NCBI RefSeq assembly: GCF_032681285.1
Contig: NZ_CP136336.1
Coordinates: 5,257,001 to 5,321,000, forward strand
Source: Piscinibacter gummiphilus
Lineage (GTDB): Bacteria > Pseudomonadota > Gammaproteobacteria > Burkholderiales > Burkholderiaceae_C
Direction: 5' to 3'
DNA length: 64,000 bases
Part shown: piece after piece, positions 16,926 through 25,507 of the stretch
Layout of the letters: each line of letters starts with the position of its first letter
How positions within the stretch are numbered: the stretch's first letter is position 1
The notes under the pieces: model-generated
What the model saw: the letters and a program-made list of their open reading frames with translations, nothing else
The model's database searches: none
What the model was told of the DNA's origin: nothing
Translations under genes and position numbers: made by a program

Positions 16926-18401
16926 TTACTCGGTCCCGCCCACCGTCAGCCGGTCGATGCGCAGCGTCGGCTGGCCGACGCCCACCGGCACGCTCTGCCC
17001 TTCCTTGCCGCAGACGCCCACGCCGGTGTCGAGCTTCATGTCGTTGCCGATGGCGCTGACGCGGGTGAGCGCGTCGGGTCCGTTGCCGATGATGGTCGCG
17101 CCCTTCACCGGGTACTGGATCTTGCCGTTCTCGACCCAGAAGGCTTCCGACGCCGAGAACACGAACTTCCCGCTCGTGATGTCGACCTGACCACCGCCGA
17201 AGTTGGTGGCATAGAGGCCGCGCTTGAGGCCGGCGATGATTTCTTCCTTCGTCTTGTCGCCACCCAGCATGTAGGTGTTGGTCATGCGCGGCATCGGGAC
17301 AGCGGCGTAGCTCTCGCGCCGGCCGTTGCCCGTGGGCGCGACTCCCATGAGCCGCGCGTTCATCGAGTCCTGGATGTAGCCCTTCAGGATGCCGTCTTCG
17401 ATCAGCACGTTGCGCTGGCTCGGGTTGCCTTCGTCGTCGACGTTGAGCGAGCCACGGCGGTCGGGAATGGTGCCGTCGTCCAGCACCGTCACACCCTTGG
17501 CGGCCACCCGCTGGCCGATGCGGCCGCTGAAGGCGCTCGAGCCCTTGCGGTTGAAGTCGCCCTCCAGCCCGTGGCCCACCGCTTCGTGCAAGAGCACGCC
17601 GGGCCAGCCGGGCCCGAGCACCACGCTCATCTCGCCCGCCTTGGCCGGGCGGGCTTCGAGGTTGGTGAGCGCGGCCTTGACGGCTTCGTTCACATAACTT
17701 TCGATGATGCTGTCGTGGAAGTAGCCGAGGCCGAAGCGCCCGCCACCGCCACCGCTGCCGACTTCGCGCCGCACCTTGCCGTCGATGGTCTGCTCGGCGA
17801 TCACAGTGACCGACAGGCGCACCAGCGGGCGCACGTCGGCGGCGAGCGTGCCGTCGGCGCGTGCAACCAGCACCACGTCGTATTCGGCAGCCACGCCGGC
17901 CATCACCTGCTTGATGCGCGGGTCCTTGGCGCGGGCCAGCTTTTCCACCTTCTCCAGCAGCGCGACCTTTTGCGTGCTGTCGAGCGTGGCGATCGGGTCC
18001 ATCGGCGCGTAGAGCTTGCGGCTCTCGGCGATGCGGTGGTGGCCGGTGATCTTCACCGTCTTGCTCTGCCCGGCCGCGGCGATGGTGCGCACGGTCTGCG
18101 CGGCGTCGAGCAGCGCGGCTTCGGAGATGTCATCGGAGTAGGCGAAGGCGGTCTTCTCGCCCGCCACCGCCCGCACGCCCACGCCCTGGTCGATGCCGAA
18201 GCTGCCGGATTTGACGATGCCCTCTTCCAGGCTCCAGCCTTCGCTGCGCGTGTACTGGAAGTAGAGGTCGGCGTCGTCGATGCGGTGCCTGGCGATCGTC
18301 GCGAGCGCCTTCGACAGCGTTGCATCGGTGAGCCCGAAGGGTTCCAGCAACAAGGACCTGGCCGTGGCCAGGCGCTCCAGGGTGGGTTCGCGCGAGATCA
18401 T
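16926..18401 (-). CDS. tldD: Metalloprotease TldD
   Basis: 491 residues from ATG at 18401. A longer frame from TTG at 18443 exists but adds 14 unlike residues. The zinc-binding HEAVGHGLEGD motif (HExxxH) is near residue 270, and the C-terminal PMPRMTNTYMLGG and SASEAFWVENGKIQYPVKGATIIGNG are typical of TldD. TldD acts with TldE/PmbA as a cytoplasmic protease that matures or degrades peptides (microcin B17, CcdA). No tldE is in the window; the two genes are usually unlinked. Confidence 0.95.
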   Translation of the reverse strand: MISREPTLERLATARSLLLEPFGLTDATLSKALATIARHRIDDADLYFQYTRSEGWSLEEGIVKSGSFGIDQGVGVRAVAGEKTAFAYSDDISEAALLDAAQTVRTIAAAGQSKTVKITGHHRIAESRKLYAPMDPIATLDSTQKVALLEKVEKLARAKDPRIKQVMAGVAAEYDVVLVARADGTLAADVRPLVRLSVTVIAEQTIDGKVRREVGSGGGGGRFGLGYFHDSIIESYVNEAVKAALTNLEARPAKAGEMSVVLGPGWPGVLLHEAVGHGLEGDFNRKGSSAFSGRIGQRVAAKGVTVLDDGTIPDRRGSLNVDDEGNPSQRNVLIEDGILKGYIQDSMNARLMGVAPTGNGRRESYAAVPMPRMTNTYMLGGDKTKEEIIAGLKRGLYATNFGGGQVDITSGKFVFSASEAFWVENGKIQYPVKGATIIGNGPDALTRVSAIGNDMKLDTGVGVCGKEGQSVPVGVGQPTLRIDRLTVGGTE

Positions 18402-18568
18402 GAACTCATTGTAGGAGTCGCCCCTCGCTACGGTGTTGGGCAAAGACCCTGTCTCGTCCTCGTCGTTTCACAGTTCTTTACCTGATCGCTTGTCGGCCGC
18501 GCCGGGTGGGCGCCCGTTGTGAGCCACGTGCCGCACAACTTCCTTCAACAACCCTTCAGGAGTTCCCC

Positions 18569-18907
18569 ATGATCAAGTTCAAGCCCGCGGCGCTGGCCGC
18601 TGCCCTCGCCATCACCAGCCTCGGTGCCTTCGCCCAAGGCGCCTCGGCTCCCGCCACCCCGCGCGTCGACAAGCGCGAAGCGAACCAGGACACCCGCATC
18701 CAGAACGGCGTGGCCTCGGGCCAGCTCAATGCGAAGGAAACCTATCGCCTGGAGCAGCAGCAAGCCCGAATCAACACCGCCGAGTCGAATGCGAAGGCCG
18801 ACGGCAAGGTGACGAAGGCGGAGCGCGCCAAGCTGCACCGCATGCAGGACCGCGCCAGCGCCAACATCGCCAAGCAAAAGCACGACGGCCAAACGGCCAA
18901 GCCGTGA
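18569..18907 (+). CDS. Small periplasmic protein with EF-hand-like loops
   Basis: 112 residues, CAGGAG before ATG 18569. A signal peptide ends near ITSLGAFAQ (residue 22). The mature protein is charged and helical with two calcium-loop-like 12-mers, NGVASGQLNAKE and NAKADGKVTKAE. These have the Asp/Ser-Gly and Glu12 positions of an EF-hand but lack acidic residues at positions 1 and 3, so calcium binding is doubtful. Similar small exported proteins are common in Burkholderiales; function is unknown. It stands alone between tldD and rsmI. Confidence 0.75.
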   Translation: MIKFKPAALAAALAITSLGAFAQGASAPATPRVDKREANQDTRIQNGVASGQLNAKETYRLEQQQARINTAESNAKADGKVTKAERAKLHRMQDRASANIAKQKHDGQTAKP

Positions 18908-18927
18908 CATGCGGGCGCGGCGGCGCC

Positions 18928-19833
18928 TCAGCCGCCCGCCTGCGCCTTCAGCGCCAGCGCACGCGCGTAGAGCGCGTTGCGCGGGGCGCCGGTGAGTTCG
19001 GCCGCCAGGGCCACGGCCTGCTTGAGTGGCAGGTCGGCCATCAGCACGCGCAAGGTCTTGTCGTGCTGCGCTTCGTCGGCGCTTTCGTGGCTCGGTGCGA
19101 GCGCGTGCAGCACCAGCACGAATTCGCCGCGTGAGCGGTTCGCATCCTCCGCCAGCCAGGCTGGCAGTTCGGCCGCCGAGCGCGTGTCGACCGCTTCGAA
19201 CTGCTTCGTGAGTTCGCGGCACACCGTGACACGCCGCCCGGGGCATTGCATCGCCAGCCCTTGCAACAGGGCCTCGATGCGATGCGGCGCCTCGAAGAGC
19301 ACCTGCGTGTCGGCCCGCGCCGCCACCGCCTCCAGCGCCTGCGCGCGCTCGCCGCCCTTGGCCGGCAGGAAGCCGACGAAGACGAACCCCTGCCCCAGCA
19401 CGTCACCGGCCACGCACACCGCCGCCAGCGCACTGCTCGCGCCCGGCAGCGGAATGCAACGCCGGCCCGCCGCGCTCACCGCGGCCACCAACGCCGCCCC
19501 CGGGTCGCTCACGGCCGGCGTGCCGGCATCGCTCACATACGCCACACGCTCGCCACGCTCCAGCCGCACCAGCACCTCGCCCGCGGCTTCACGCTCGTTG
19601 TGCTCGTGCACGGCGAGCAAGGGCTTGTCGATGCCCAGGTGGCGCAACAAGGCGGCGCTGTGGCGGGTGTCTTCACAGGCCACCGCGTCGACGAGCGACA
19701 GCACATGGATGGCACGCAGGCTCATGTCGGCCAGGTTGCCGATCGGCGTGGCCACGACGTACAGCGCCCCTGCGGGATACTGCTGCGCGCCTGCCGCGGC
19801 CTGGGCCGCCTGCAGCATCAAAGAGGGAGCCAT
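18928..19833 (-). CDS. rsmI: 16S rRNA (cytidine-1402-2'-O)-methyltransferase RsmI
   Basis: 301 residues, tetrapyrrole-methylase fold. Motifs are LYVVATPIGNLADMSLRAI near residue 20, ACEDTRH near 50, YVSDAGTPAVSDPGA near 90, and PLPGASSALAAVCVAG near 115. It methylates the ribose of C1402 in the ribosomal decoding centre, with RsmH doing the base. The start ATG (19833-19831) shares a CATG palindrome with the yraN start on the other strand; an alternative ATG lies at 19818. Confidence 0.95.
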   Translation of the reverse strand: MAPSLMLQAAQAAAGAQQYPAGALYVVATPIGNLADMSLRAIHVLSLVDAVACEDTRHSAALLRHLGIDKPLLAVHEHNEREAAGEVLVRLERGERVAYVSDAGTPAVSDPGAALVAAVSAAGRRCIPLPGASSALAAVCVAGDVLGQGFVFVGFLPAKGGERAQALEAVAARADTQVLFEAPHRIEALLQGLAMQCPGRRVTVCRELTKQFEAVDTRSAAELPAWLAEDANRSRGEFVLVLHALAPSHESADEAQHDKTLRVLMADLPLKQAVALAAELTGAPRNALYARALALKAQAGG

Positions 19834-20212
19834 GGTCACGGTGGAGAAGAGCAGGAAGGGCGTGGGGGACGACGCCGAAGCGCGTGCGCTGCAACACCTG
19901 TTGCGGCAAGGGCTGCGGCTGGTTGAGCGCAATTATCGAGTGGCCGCCGGCCCACGGGCGCGCGGCGGCGAGGTGGACCTCATCATGCTCGATCGCGACG
20001 GCACGCTGGTGTTCGTGGAAGTGCGCGCCCGGAGCAGCCGAAGCCACGGCGGCGCCGCCGCCAGCGTGACCCACGGCAAGCAGCGTCGTGTCATCTACGC
20101 CGCGCAGCACTACCTGCAACGGCGCGCCACACCGCCGCCCTGCCGCTTCGACGTGGTGGCCCTCGACGGCGACACCCTCGAATGGTTGCGCGGCGCGTTC
20201 TTCGCCGAGTGA
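19832..20212 (+). CDS. yraN: YraN family endonuclease-like protein
   Basis: 126 residues (UPF0102). Restriction-endonuclease-like core: GDDAEARALQHLLRQGLRLVERNYR, then GGEVDLIMLDRDGTLVFVEVRAR with the D...ExR pattern (Asp and Glu of a PD-(D/E)xK-like site) near residues 50-65, and KQRRVIYAAQHYL. The biological role is unproven; it often lies with rsmI and the DnaA-initiator-associating SIS protein, as here. GAGGGA precedes ATG 19832. Confidence 0.92.
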   Translation: MVTVEKSRKGVGDDAEARALQHLLRQGLRLVERNYRVAAGPRARGGEVDLIMLDRDGTLVFVEVRARSSRSHGGAAASVTHGKQRRVIYAAQHYLQRRATPPPCRFDVVALDGDTLEWLRGAFFAE

Positions 20213-20275
20213 TCGCACGGCACGCACACCTTTTGGAACCGGGCGTGCAAAACCCGTGTCATATCATCGGTGACC

Positions 20276-20872
20276 ATGCTGGAACAACGCATCCAACAGC
20301 AATTCTTCGACAGCGCCGACCTCAAGTACGCGGCGGCCGAGATCCTGTCGCGCCCGATCGCCGATGCGGTCAACGCGGTCGTCGGCTGCATCACCGCCGG
20401 CGGCAAGGTGCTCGCCTGCGGCAACGGCGGCTCGGCGAGCGACGCCCAGCACTTCGCCGCCGAGTTCATCGGCCGCTTCGAGCGTGAACGGCCCGGCCTT
20501 GCGGCCATCGCGCTCACCACCGACAGCTCCATCCTCACCGCCGTCGGCAACGACTACAGCTTCACCGACATCTTCTCCAAGCAGGTGCAGGCGCTCGGCG
20601 CGCCCGGCGACGTGCTGCTCGCCATCACCACCAGCGGCAACTCGGCCAACGTGCTGGCGGCGGTGGAAGCGGCGCATGCGAAGGAGATGACGGTGGTGGC
20701 GCTCACCGGCCGCGGCGGCGGCAAGATGAACGAGCTGCTGACCGAAACCGATGTCCACATCTGCGTGCCGCACGACCGCACTGCGCGCGTCCAGGAAGTG
20801 CACATCCTCGCGCTGCATTGCCTGTGCGATGCGGTAGACCTGCAATTGCTCGGAGAACAGGAAAACACATGA
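20276..20872 (+). CDS. SIS domain phosphosugar isomerase-like protein (DiaA/GmhA type)
   Basis: 198 residues, a single SIS domain. [22 protein letters not shown] near residue 50 and [16 protein letters not shown] near 120 bind the sugar phosphate, and [28 protein letters not shown] is the C-terminal signature. Sequence alone does not separate sedoheptulose-7-phosphate isomerase (GmhA) from DnaA-initiator-associating DiaA. The neighbourhood rsmI-yraN-SIS-BON mirrors E. coli yraL-yraN-diaA-yraP and favours DiaA. A GTG at 20270 is an alternative start. Confidence 0.9.
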   Translation: MLEQRIQQQFFDSADLKYAAAEILSRPIADAVNAVVGCITAGGKVLACGNGGSASDAQHFAAEFIGRFERERPGLAAIALTTDSSILTAVGNDYSFTDIFSKQVQALGAPGDVLLAITTSGNSANVLAAVEAAHAKEMTVVALTGRGGGKMNELLTETDVHICVPHDRTARVQEVHILALHCLCDAVDLQLLGEQENT

Positions 20873-21510
20873 TCCGTCAGCCCATCCGGACCACCCTCGT
20901 CGTCAGCCTGCTGGCCGCCACCACCGCCCTCTCGGGCTGCGCCGCGCTGCTGGTGGGAGGGGCCGTCGTCGGCGGCTCGCTGCTGGCCACCGACCGCCGC
21001 AGCTCGGGCACGCAGCTCGACGACCAGGCCATCGAGTTCAAGGCCAACAGCCGCATCCGCGACCTGCTGGGCGACAAAGGCCACGTCAACGCGACGAGCT
21101 ACAACCGCCTGCTGCTCCTGACCGGCGAAGTGCCCACCGAAGCCGATCGCACCAACCTCGAACAGGCGCTCTCGCGCATCGACAACGTGAAGTCGGTGGT
21201 CAACGAACTCGCGCCGATGTTTGCGAGCTCGCTGAGCCAGCGCTCCAACGACGCGCTCGTCACGAGCAAGGTCAAGGCCACGCTGGTGGACGCCGGCGAC
21301 ATCAGCTCCAACGCCTTCAAGGTGGTCACCGAGCGCGGGGTCGTCTACCTGATGGGCCGCGTGACCGAGCGCGAAGCCGATCGCGCCGTCGACCTCACCC
21401 GCAGCATCAGCGGCGTGCAGAAGGTGGTGAAGGTGCTCGAGGTCGTGTCGGAGGCCGAGCTCGCGGAGATCGACCCCAAGGCGGTCCCGAAGTCCGCCGC
21501 GGCCAAATAA
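20869..21510 (+). CDS. BON domain outer-membrane lipoprotein (DolP/YraP-like)
   Basis: 213 residues; its ATG overlaps the SIS gene stop. The lipobox LSGC near residue 24 marks a lipoprotein. Two BON domains follow, about residues 55-120 ([29 protein letters not shown]) and 130-200 ([31 protein letters not shown]). DolP supports outer-membrane integrity near division sites in E. coli. The Asp after the lipid Cys position is absent, consistent with outer-membrane sorting. Confidence 0.93.
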   Translation: MIRQPIRTTLVVSLLAATTALSGCAALLVGGAVVGGSLLATDRRSSGTQLDDQAIEFKANSRIRDLLGDKGHVNATSYNRLLLLTGEVPTEADRTNLEQALSRIDNVKSVVNELAPMFASSLSQRSNDALVTSKVKATLVDAGDISSNAFKVVTERGVVYLMGRVTEREADRAVDLTRSISGVQKVVKVLEVVSEAELAEIDPKAVPKSAAAK

Positions 21511-21511
21511 G

Positions 21512-21570
21512 GCCCCCCCAAGTCGCTTCGCTCCTGCCCCCGAGGGGCGTGAGCATCGCGTTGCTCGCTG
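21512..21570 (-). repeat. Comamonadaceae-type intergenic repeat / hairpin
   Basis: The segment holds GCCCC-CGA-GGGGC (21536-21548) and GAGCA-N6-TGCTC (21551-21566), preceded by CCAAGTCGCTTCGCTCC. On the minus strand this reads GGAGCGAAGCGACTTGG, a sequence I recall as a frequent intergenic element in Comamonadaceae and relatives. It lies between convergent dolP and the dehydrogenase gene and may terminate both. Confidence 0.4.
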
Positions 21571-22464
21571 TCAGGTCAGGCGCTTGATGAGGCTGGAGGT
21601 GTCCCAGCGCTGGCCGCCCTGCGCCTGAACATCCGCATAGAACTGATCGACCAGTGCCGTGACCGGAAGCCGGGCGCCGTTGCGCTTGGCCTCGTCGAGC
21701 ACCAGCCCCAGGTCCTTGCGCATCCAGTCGACGGCGAAGCCGAAGTCGAACTTGCCCTCGATCATCGTCGGGCCGCGGTTGTCCATCTGCCAGCTCTGCG
21801 CGGCGCCCTTGCCGATCACGCCGAGCACAACCTTCATGTCGAGGCCGGCCTTCTGGCCGAAGGCAATCGCCTCCGCCAGGCCTTGCACCAGGCCGGCGAT
21901 GCAGATCTGGTTGACCATCTTCGCAAGCTGACCTGACCCGCTCTCACCCAGCAGCGTGACCGCCTTCGAGAATGCCATCGCCACGGGCTGGATGGTGGCG
22001 AAGGCCTTGGCATCGCCACCGCACATCACCGTGAGCGCGCCGTTGATGGCGCCGAGGTTGCCGCCCGACACGGGCGCATCGATGAACTGCAGGCCGCGCG
22101 ATTTCGCTTCGGCACTCAGCTCGCGTGCGACCTCGGCCGACGCCGTGGTGTGGTCGACGAAGATCGCGCCTTCCTTCATGCCGCCGAAGGCACCCCGCTC
22201 GCCCACCGTCACGGCACGCAGGTCGTCATCGTTGCCCACGCAGGCGAACACGATGTCGGCACCCTTGGCGGCCGCTTCGGGTGTCGAATCGCTCGCGCCG
22301 CCGTACTCGCCCACCCACTGCGAGGCTTTCGCCGCGGTGCGGTTGTAGACCACCACGTCATGGCCGGCGCGCTTCAGGTGACCCGCCATCGGGTAGCCCA
22401 TCACACCCAGGCCGAGGAATGCCACCTTCTGCGGCTTGATGGGGTCGTAGCTTCTTGTGCTCAT
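21571..22464 (-). CDS. NAD(P)-dependent 3-hydroxyisobutyrate dehydrogenase-family enzyme
   Basis: 297 residues. The N-terminal Rossmann motif is VAFLGLGVMGYPMAGHL near residue 15. The substrate-binding motif DAPVSGGNLGAINGALTVMCGG is near 120, and the catalytic lysine lies in GSGQLAKMVNQI near 170. The family reduces or oxidises beta-hydroxy acids (3-hydroxyisobutyrate, tartronate semialdehyde, glyoxylate/succinic semialdehyde); the substrate is not determinable. Starts at 22464 or 22479 are both possible; AAGGACC lies just upstream of the former. Confidence 0.92.
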   Translation of the reverse strand: MSTRSYDPIKPQKVAFLGLGVMGYPMAGHLKRAGHDVVVYNRTAAKASQWVGEYGGASDSTPEAAAKGADIVFACVGNDDDLRAVTVGERGAFGGMKEGAIFVDHTTASAEVARELSAEAKSRGLQFIDAPVSGGNLGAINGALTVMCGGDAKAFATIQPVAMAFSKAVTLLGESGSGQLAKMVNQICIAGLVQGLAEAIAFGQKAGLDMKVVLGVIGKGAAQSWQMDNRGPTMIEGKFDFGFAVDWMRKDLGLVLDEAKRNGARLPVTALVDQFYADVQAQGGQRWDTSSLIKRLT

Positions 22465-22527
22465 GGGTCGGTCCTTCAAACGAAAACGGCCTCGAAGTAT
22501 CGAGGCCGTTGGATGCGGGAAGCAAGG

Positions 22528-23664
22528 TCAAACAATGGTCAGGTGTTCGGTGCCGGCCGACAGATCGGAGCTGCGCGCCCGGTTGCTGTGCAGCTTGATC
22601 TGCAGGCGCAGGTCGTTCACCGAGTCGGCGTTGCGCAGTGCGTCTTCGTAGGTCACGAGGTGGTTCTCGTAGAGGTCGAAGAGCGCCTGGTCGAAGGTCT
22701 GCATGCCGAGCTCGCGGCTCTTCTTCATGATTTCCTTGATCTCGGCCACCTCGCCCTTGAAGATCAGGTCGCTGATCAACGGCGTGTTGAGCAGGATCTC
22801 GACCGCGGCAATGCGGCCTCGCCCTTCCTGGCGCGGCAAGAGGCGCTGCGAGATCAGGCCCTTCAGGTTGAGCGACAGGTCCATCAGCAGCTGGGCGCGG
22901 CGCTCTTCGGGGAAGAAGTTGATGATGCGGTCGAGCGCCTGGTTGGCGCTGTTGGCGTGCAGCGTGGCCATGCACAGGTGGCCGGTTTCGGCGAAGGCCA
23001 CTGCGTGCTCCATGGTCTCGCGGTCGCGGATTTCACCCATCAGGATCACGTCGGGCGCCTGGCGCAGGGTGTTCTTCAGGGCCGAGAACCAGTCTTCGGT
23101 GTCGAGGCCGACCTCGCGCTGCGTCACGATGCAGTTCTTGTGCGGGTGCACGAACTCCACCGGGTCTTCGATGGTGATGATGTGGCCGTAGGAGTTCTCG
23201 TTGCGGTAGTCGATCATGGCCGCGAGCGAGGTGCTCTTGCCGGAGCCGGTGGCACCCACGAAGATAACCAGCCCGCGCTTGGTCATCGTCACGTCTTTCA
23301 GGATCTGCGGCAGGTTGAGGCTGTCGATGGTGGGGAGCGTCTGCGGAATCGTCCGCAGCACGAGGCCCACATGGCCCTGCTGCACGAAGGCGTTGACGCG
23401 GAAGCGGCCGATGCCCTGCGGCGAGATCGCGAAGTTGCATTCCTTCGTCTTCTCGAACTCGGCGGCCTGCTTGTCGTTCATCACCGAGCGGGTGAGGGCC
23501 AGCGTGTGCTGGCTCGTCAGCGGCTGCGGCGACACCTTGGTGATCTTGCCGTCGACCTTGATGGCCGGCGGGAAGTCGGCCGTGAGGAAGAGGTCGGAGC
23601 CGTTGCGGGAGATCATCAGCCGCAGCAGGTCGTTGACGAATTTCGATGCCTGGTCTCTTTCCAT
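22528..23664 (-). CDS. pilU: Type IV pilus retraction ATPase PilU
   Basis: 378 residues. Walker A is GATGSGKST near residue 136, the Asp box EDPVEFVH near 165, Walker B APDVILMGEIRD near 200, and the His box TGHLCMATLHANSANQALDRI near 225. The extended tail and N-terminal RLMISRNGSDLFLTADFPP distinguish PilU from PilT. It is a hexameric motor that helps PilT retract pili. The order pilT, cNMP-binding gene, pilU on one strand suggests one transcript. Confidence 0.95.
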   Translation of the reverse strand: MERDQASKFVNDLLRLMISRNGSDLFLTADFPPAIKVDGKITKVSPQPLTSQHTLALTRSVMNDKQAAEFEKTKECNFAISPQGIGRFRVNAFVQQGHVGLVLRTIPQTLPTIDSLNLPQILKDVTMTKRGLVIFVGATGSGKSTSLAAMIDYRNENSYGHIITIEDPVEFVHPHKNCIVTQREVGLDTEDWFSALKNTLRQAPDVILMGEIRDRETMEHAVAFAETGHLCMATLHANSANQALDRIINFFPEERRAQLLMDLSLNLKGLISQRLLPRQEGRGRIAAVEILLNTPLISDLIFKGEVAEIKEIMKKSRELGMQTFDQALFDLYENHLVTYEDALRNADSVNDLRLQIKLHSNRARSSDLSAGTEHLTIV

Positions 23665-23693
23665 GGTGTCTCTTCCTCTCTTACTGCTAGCGG

Positions 23694-24344
23694 TCAGTTG
23701 CTCGACAACAGAGCACTCAGGCGGGCACTCACCTGCCGCAGGCGCAGCGACAGGCGCCGCGACAGCGAGGCCAGCAGGGCCAGGCCGAGCCGCGGCTCGA
23801 ACATGATCATCTCATCCAGACGCTGCGCGTCGACCACCGCCAGCGTGCACGGCGTGAGCGTGGTGCAGGCGGAAAAGCGGGTGCCGGCGTCGAGCAGCGA
23901 CATCTCGCCGAGCATGTCACCGGCGCGCGCTTCCGCCAAGCGGGCACGCCCGCCCCAGGGTTGCACGCGGTCGACCGCCAACGTGCCTTCGAGCACGATC
24001 AGCATGTAATCACCCTGCTCGTCTTGCCCGATCACCTCCTGGTTGACCGGCACGGTCACGAACTGGAGGTAGTGGCTCATGCGCAGCAGCTCGTCGGCGC
24101 TCAGCGCGGCGACATAACGGTCGGCTCCCCACAGCTTGGCGAAGAGCGGCTCGGCCTGCTTGCGATCGAGCGGCTGCGCGCCCACCTGCTTGGCGCGCTC
24201 GGCCCAGGTGGCGAGCTGCACGTCGTCGCCACGGTCGTTGAACTGGGTGGAGAAGTAGCCGTCGTCGGTGGCCGGCCCTTCGTCGGACAGGCGCGCCGAG
24301 GCGGCGCCACTGCTTCGCTTGAGTCGATCCAGGAGTTTCTTCAA
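23694..24344 (-). CDS. Cyclic nucleotide-binding domain protein between pilT and pilU
   Basis: About 216 residues from a TTG at 24344 (LKKLLDRLKRS), chosen because no ATG or GTG lies between the pilT stop and the conserved part. Residues 75-200 are a CNB domain: VNQEVIGQDEQGDYMLIVLEGTLAV, then ARAGDMLGEMSLLDAGTRFSACTTLTPCTLAVV, which contains a GEMSLL..RSA-like phosphate-binding cassette. There is no DNA-binding domain. It may couple a nucleotide signal to pilus retraction, an inference from its place between the two motors. Confidence 0.85.
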   Translation of the reverse strand: MKKLLDRLKRSSGAASARLSDEGPATDDGYFSTQFNDRGDDVQLATWAERAKQVGAQPLDRKQAEPLFAKLWGADRYVAALSADELLRMSHYLQFVTVPVNQEVIGQDEQGDYMLIVLEGTLAVDRVQPWGGRARLAEARAGDMLGEMSLLDAGTRFSACTTLTPCTLAVVDAQRLDEMIMFEPRLGLALLASLSRRLSLRLRQVSARLSALLSSN

Positions 24345-24379
24345 GGCTCGCTCGCGTGGAAAGACAGGGCCGGGTCCGA

Positions 24380-25423
24380 TCAGCCGGGGAAGTTTTCGGG
24401 GAACTTGGCCTTGTTGCGCGCTTCGGCCGGCGCAATGATGTTGCGGCGGACGAGGTCGGACAGGTTCTGGTCGAGCGTCTGCATGCCCACCGTGTTGCCG
24501 GTCTGGATCGACGAGTACATCTGTGCGATCTTGTTTTCGCGGATGAGATTTCGGATGGCCGCAGTGCCCAACATGATCTCGTGCGCGGCGACACGGCCGC
24601 TGCCGTCCTTCAGCTTGCACAGGGTCTGCGAGATCACGGCGACGAGCGACTCGGAGAGCATCGCGCGCACCATTTCCTTTTCTGCCGCCGGGAACACGTC
24701 GACCACGCGGTCGATGGTCTTGGCAGCGGAGCTCGTGTGCAGCGTGCCGAACACCAGGTGGCCCGTTTCAGCGGCGGTCAGCGCGAGGCGGATGGTCTCC
24801 AGGTCGCGCATTTCGCCGACCAGGATGGCGTCGGGGTCTTCGCGCAGCGCGGAGCGCAGCGCGTTCGAGAAGCTCAGGGTGTGCGGGCCGACCTCACGCT
24901 GGTTGACCAGGCACTTCTTCGACTCGTGCACGAACTCGATCGGGTCTTCGACCGTCAGCACGTGACCGTATTCGTTTTCGTTCAGGTGGTTGACCATCGC
25001 GGCGAGCGTGGTCGACTTGCCCGAGCCCGTCGGCCCCGTCACGAGCACCAGGCCGCGTGGCTTGAGTGCGAGTTCGGCGAATACCTTGGGCGTGTTGAGC
25101 TGCTCGAGCGTGAGGATCTTCGAGGGAATCGTCCGGAACACGGCGCCCGCGCCGCGGTTCTGGTTGAAGGCGTTGACGCGGAAACGCGCGAGGCCCTGGA
25201 TCTCGAACGAGAAGTCGCACTCGAGCGTTTCTTCATACGCCTTGCGCTGCGAGTCGTTCATGATGTCGTAGACCATCTCGTGCACCTGCTTGTGCTCGAG
25301 CGGGTCGACGTTGATGCGCCGCACGTCGCCGTGCACACGGATCATCGGAGGCAGGCCGGCAGAGAGGTGCAAGTCGGACGCTTTGTTCTTGACCGAGAAC
25401 GCCAACAGTTGGGTGATGTCCAT
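24380..25423 (-). CDS. pilT: Type IV pilus retraction ATPase PilT
   Basis: 347 residues from ATG 25423. Walker A is GPTGSGKST near residue 128, the Asp box VEDPIEFVHE, Walker B DPDAILVGEMRD, the His box TGHLVFGTLHTSSAAKTIDRVVD, and the AIRNLIRE motif needed for retraction near 290. It drives pilus disassembly and twitching motility at the inner membrane. It diverges from yggS across an 84-base gap, an arrangement shared with many Proteobacteria. Confidence 0.96.
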   Translation of the reverse strand: MDITQLLAFSVKNKASDLHLSAGLPPMIRVHGDVRRINVDPLEHKQVHEMVYDIMNDSQRKAYEETLECDFSFEIQGLARFRVNAFNQNRGAGAVFRTIPSKILTLEQLNTPKVFAELALKPRGLVLVTGPTGSGKSTTLAAMVNHLNENEYGHVLTVEDPIEFVHESKKCLVNQREVGPHTLSFSNALRSALREDPDAILVGEMRDLETIRLALTAAETGHLVFGTLHTSSAAKTIDRVVDVFPAAEKEMVRAMLSESLVAVISQTLCKLKDGSGRVAAHEIMLGTAAIRNLIRENKIAQMYSSIQTGNTVGMQTLDQNLSDLVRRNIIAPAEARNKAKFPENFPG

Positions 25424-25507
25424 GTGTCTTCGACTTGGGGGTTGAAGCCCTGTGGTGCTGACGGCCAAGGCCGTGGGGCTGCGCCTCTGCGATAGGCTCG
25501 CGGGATT

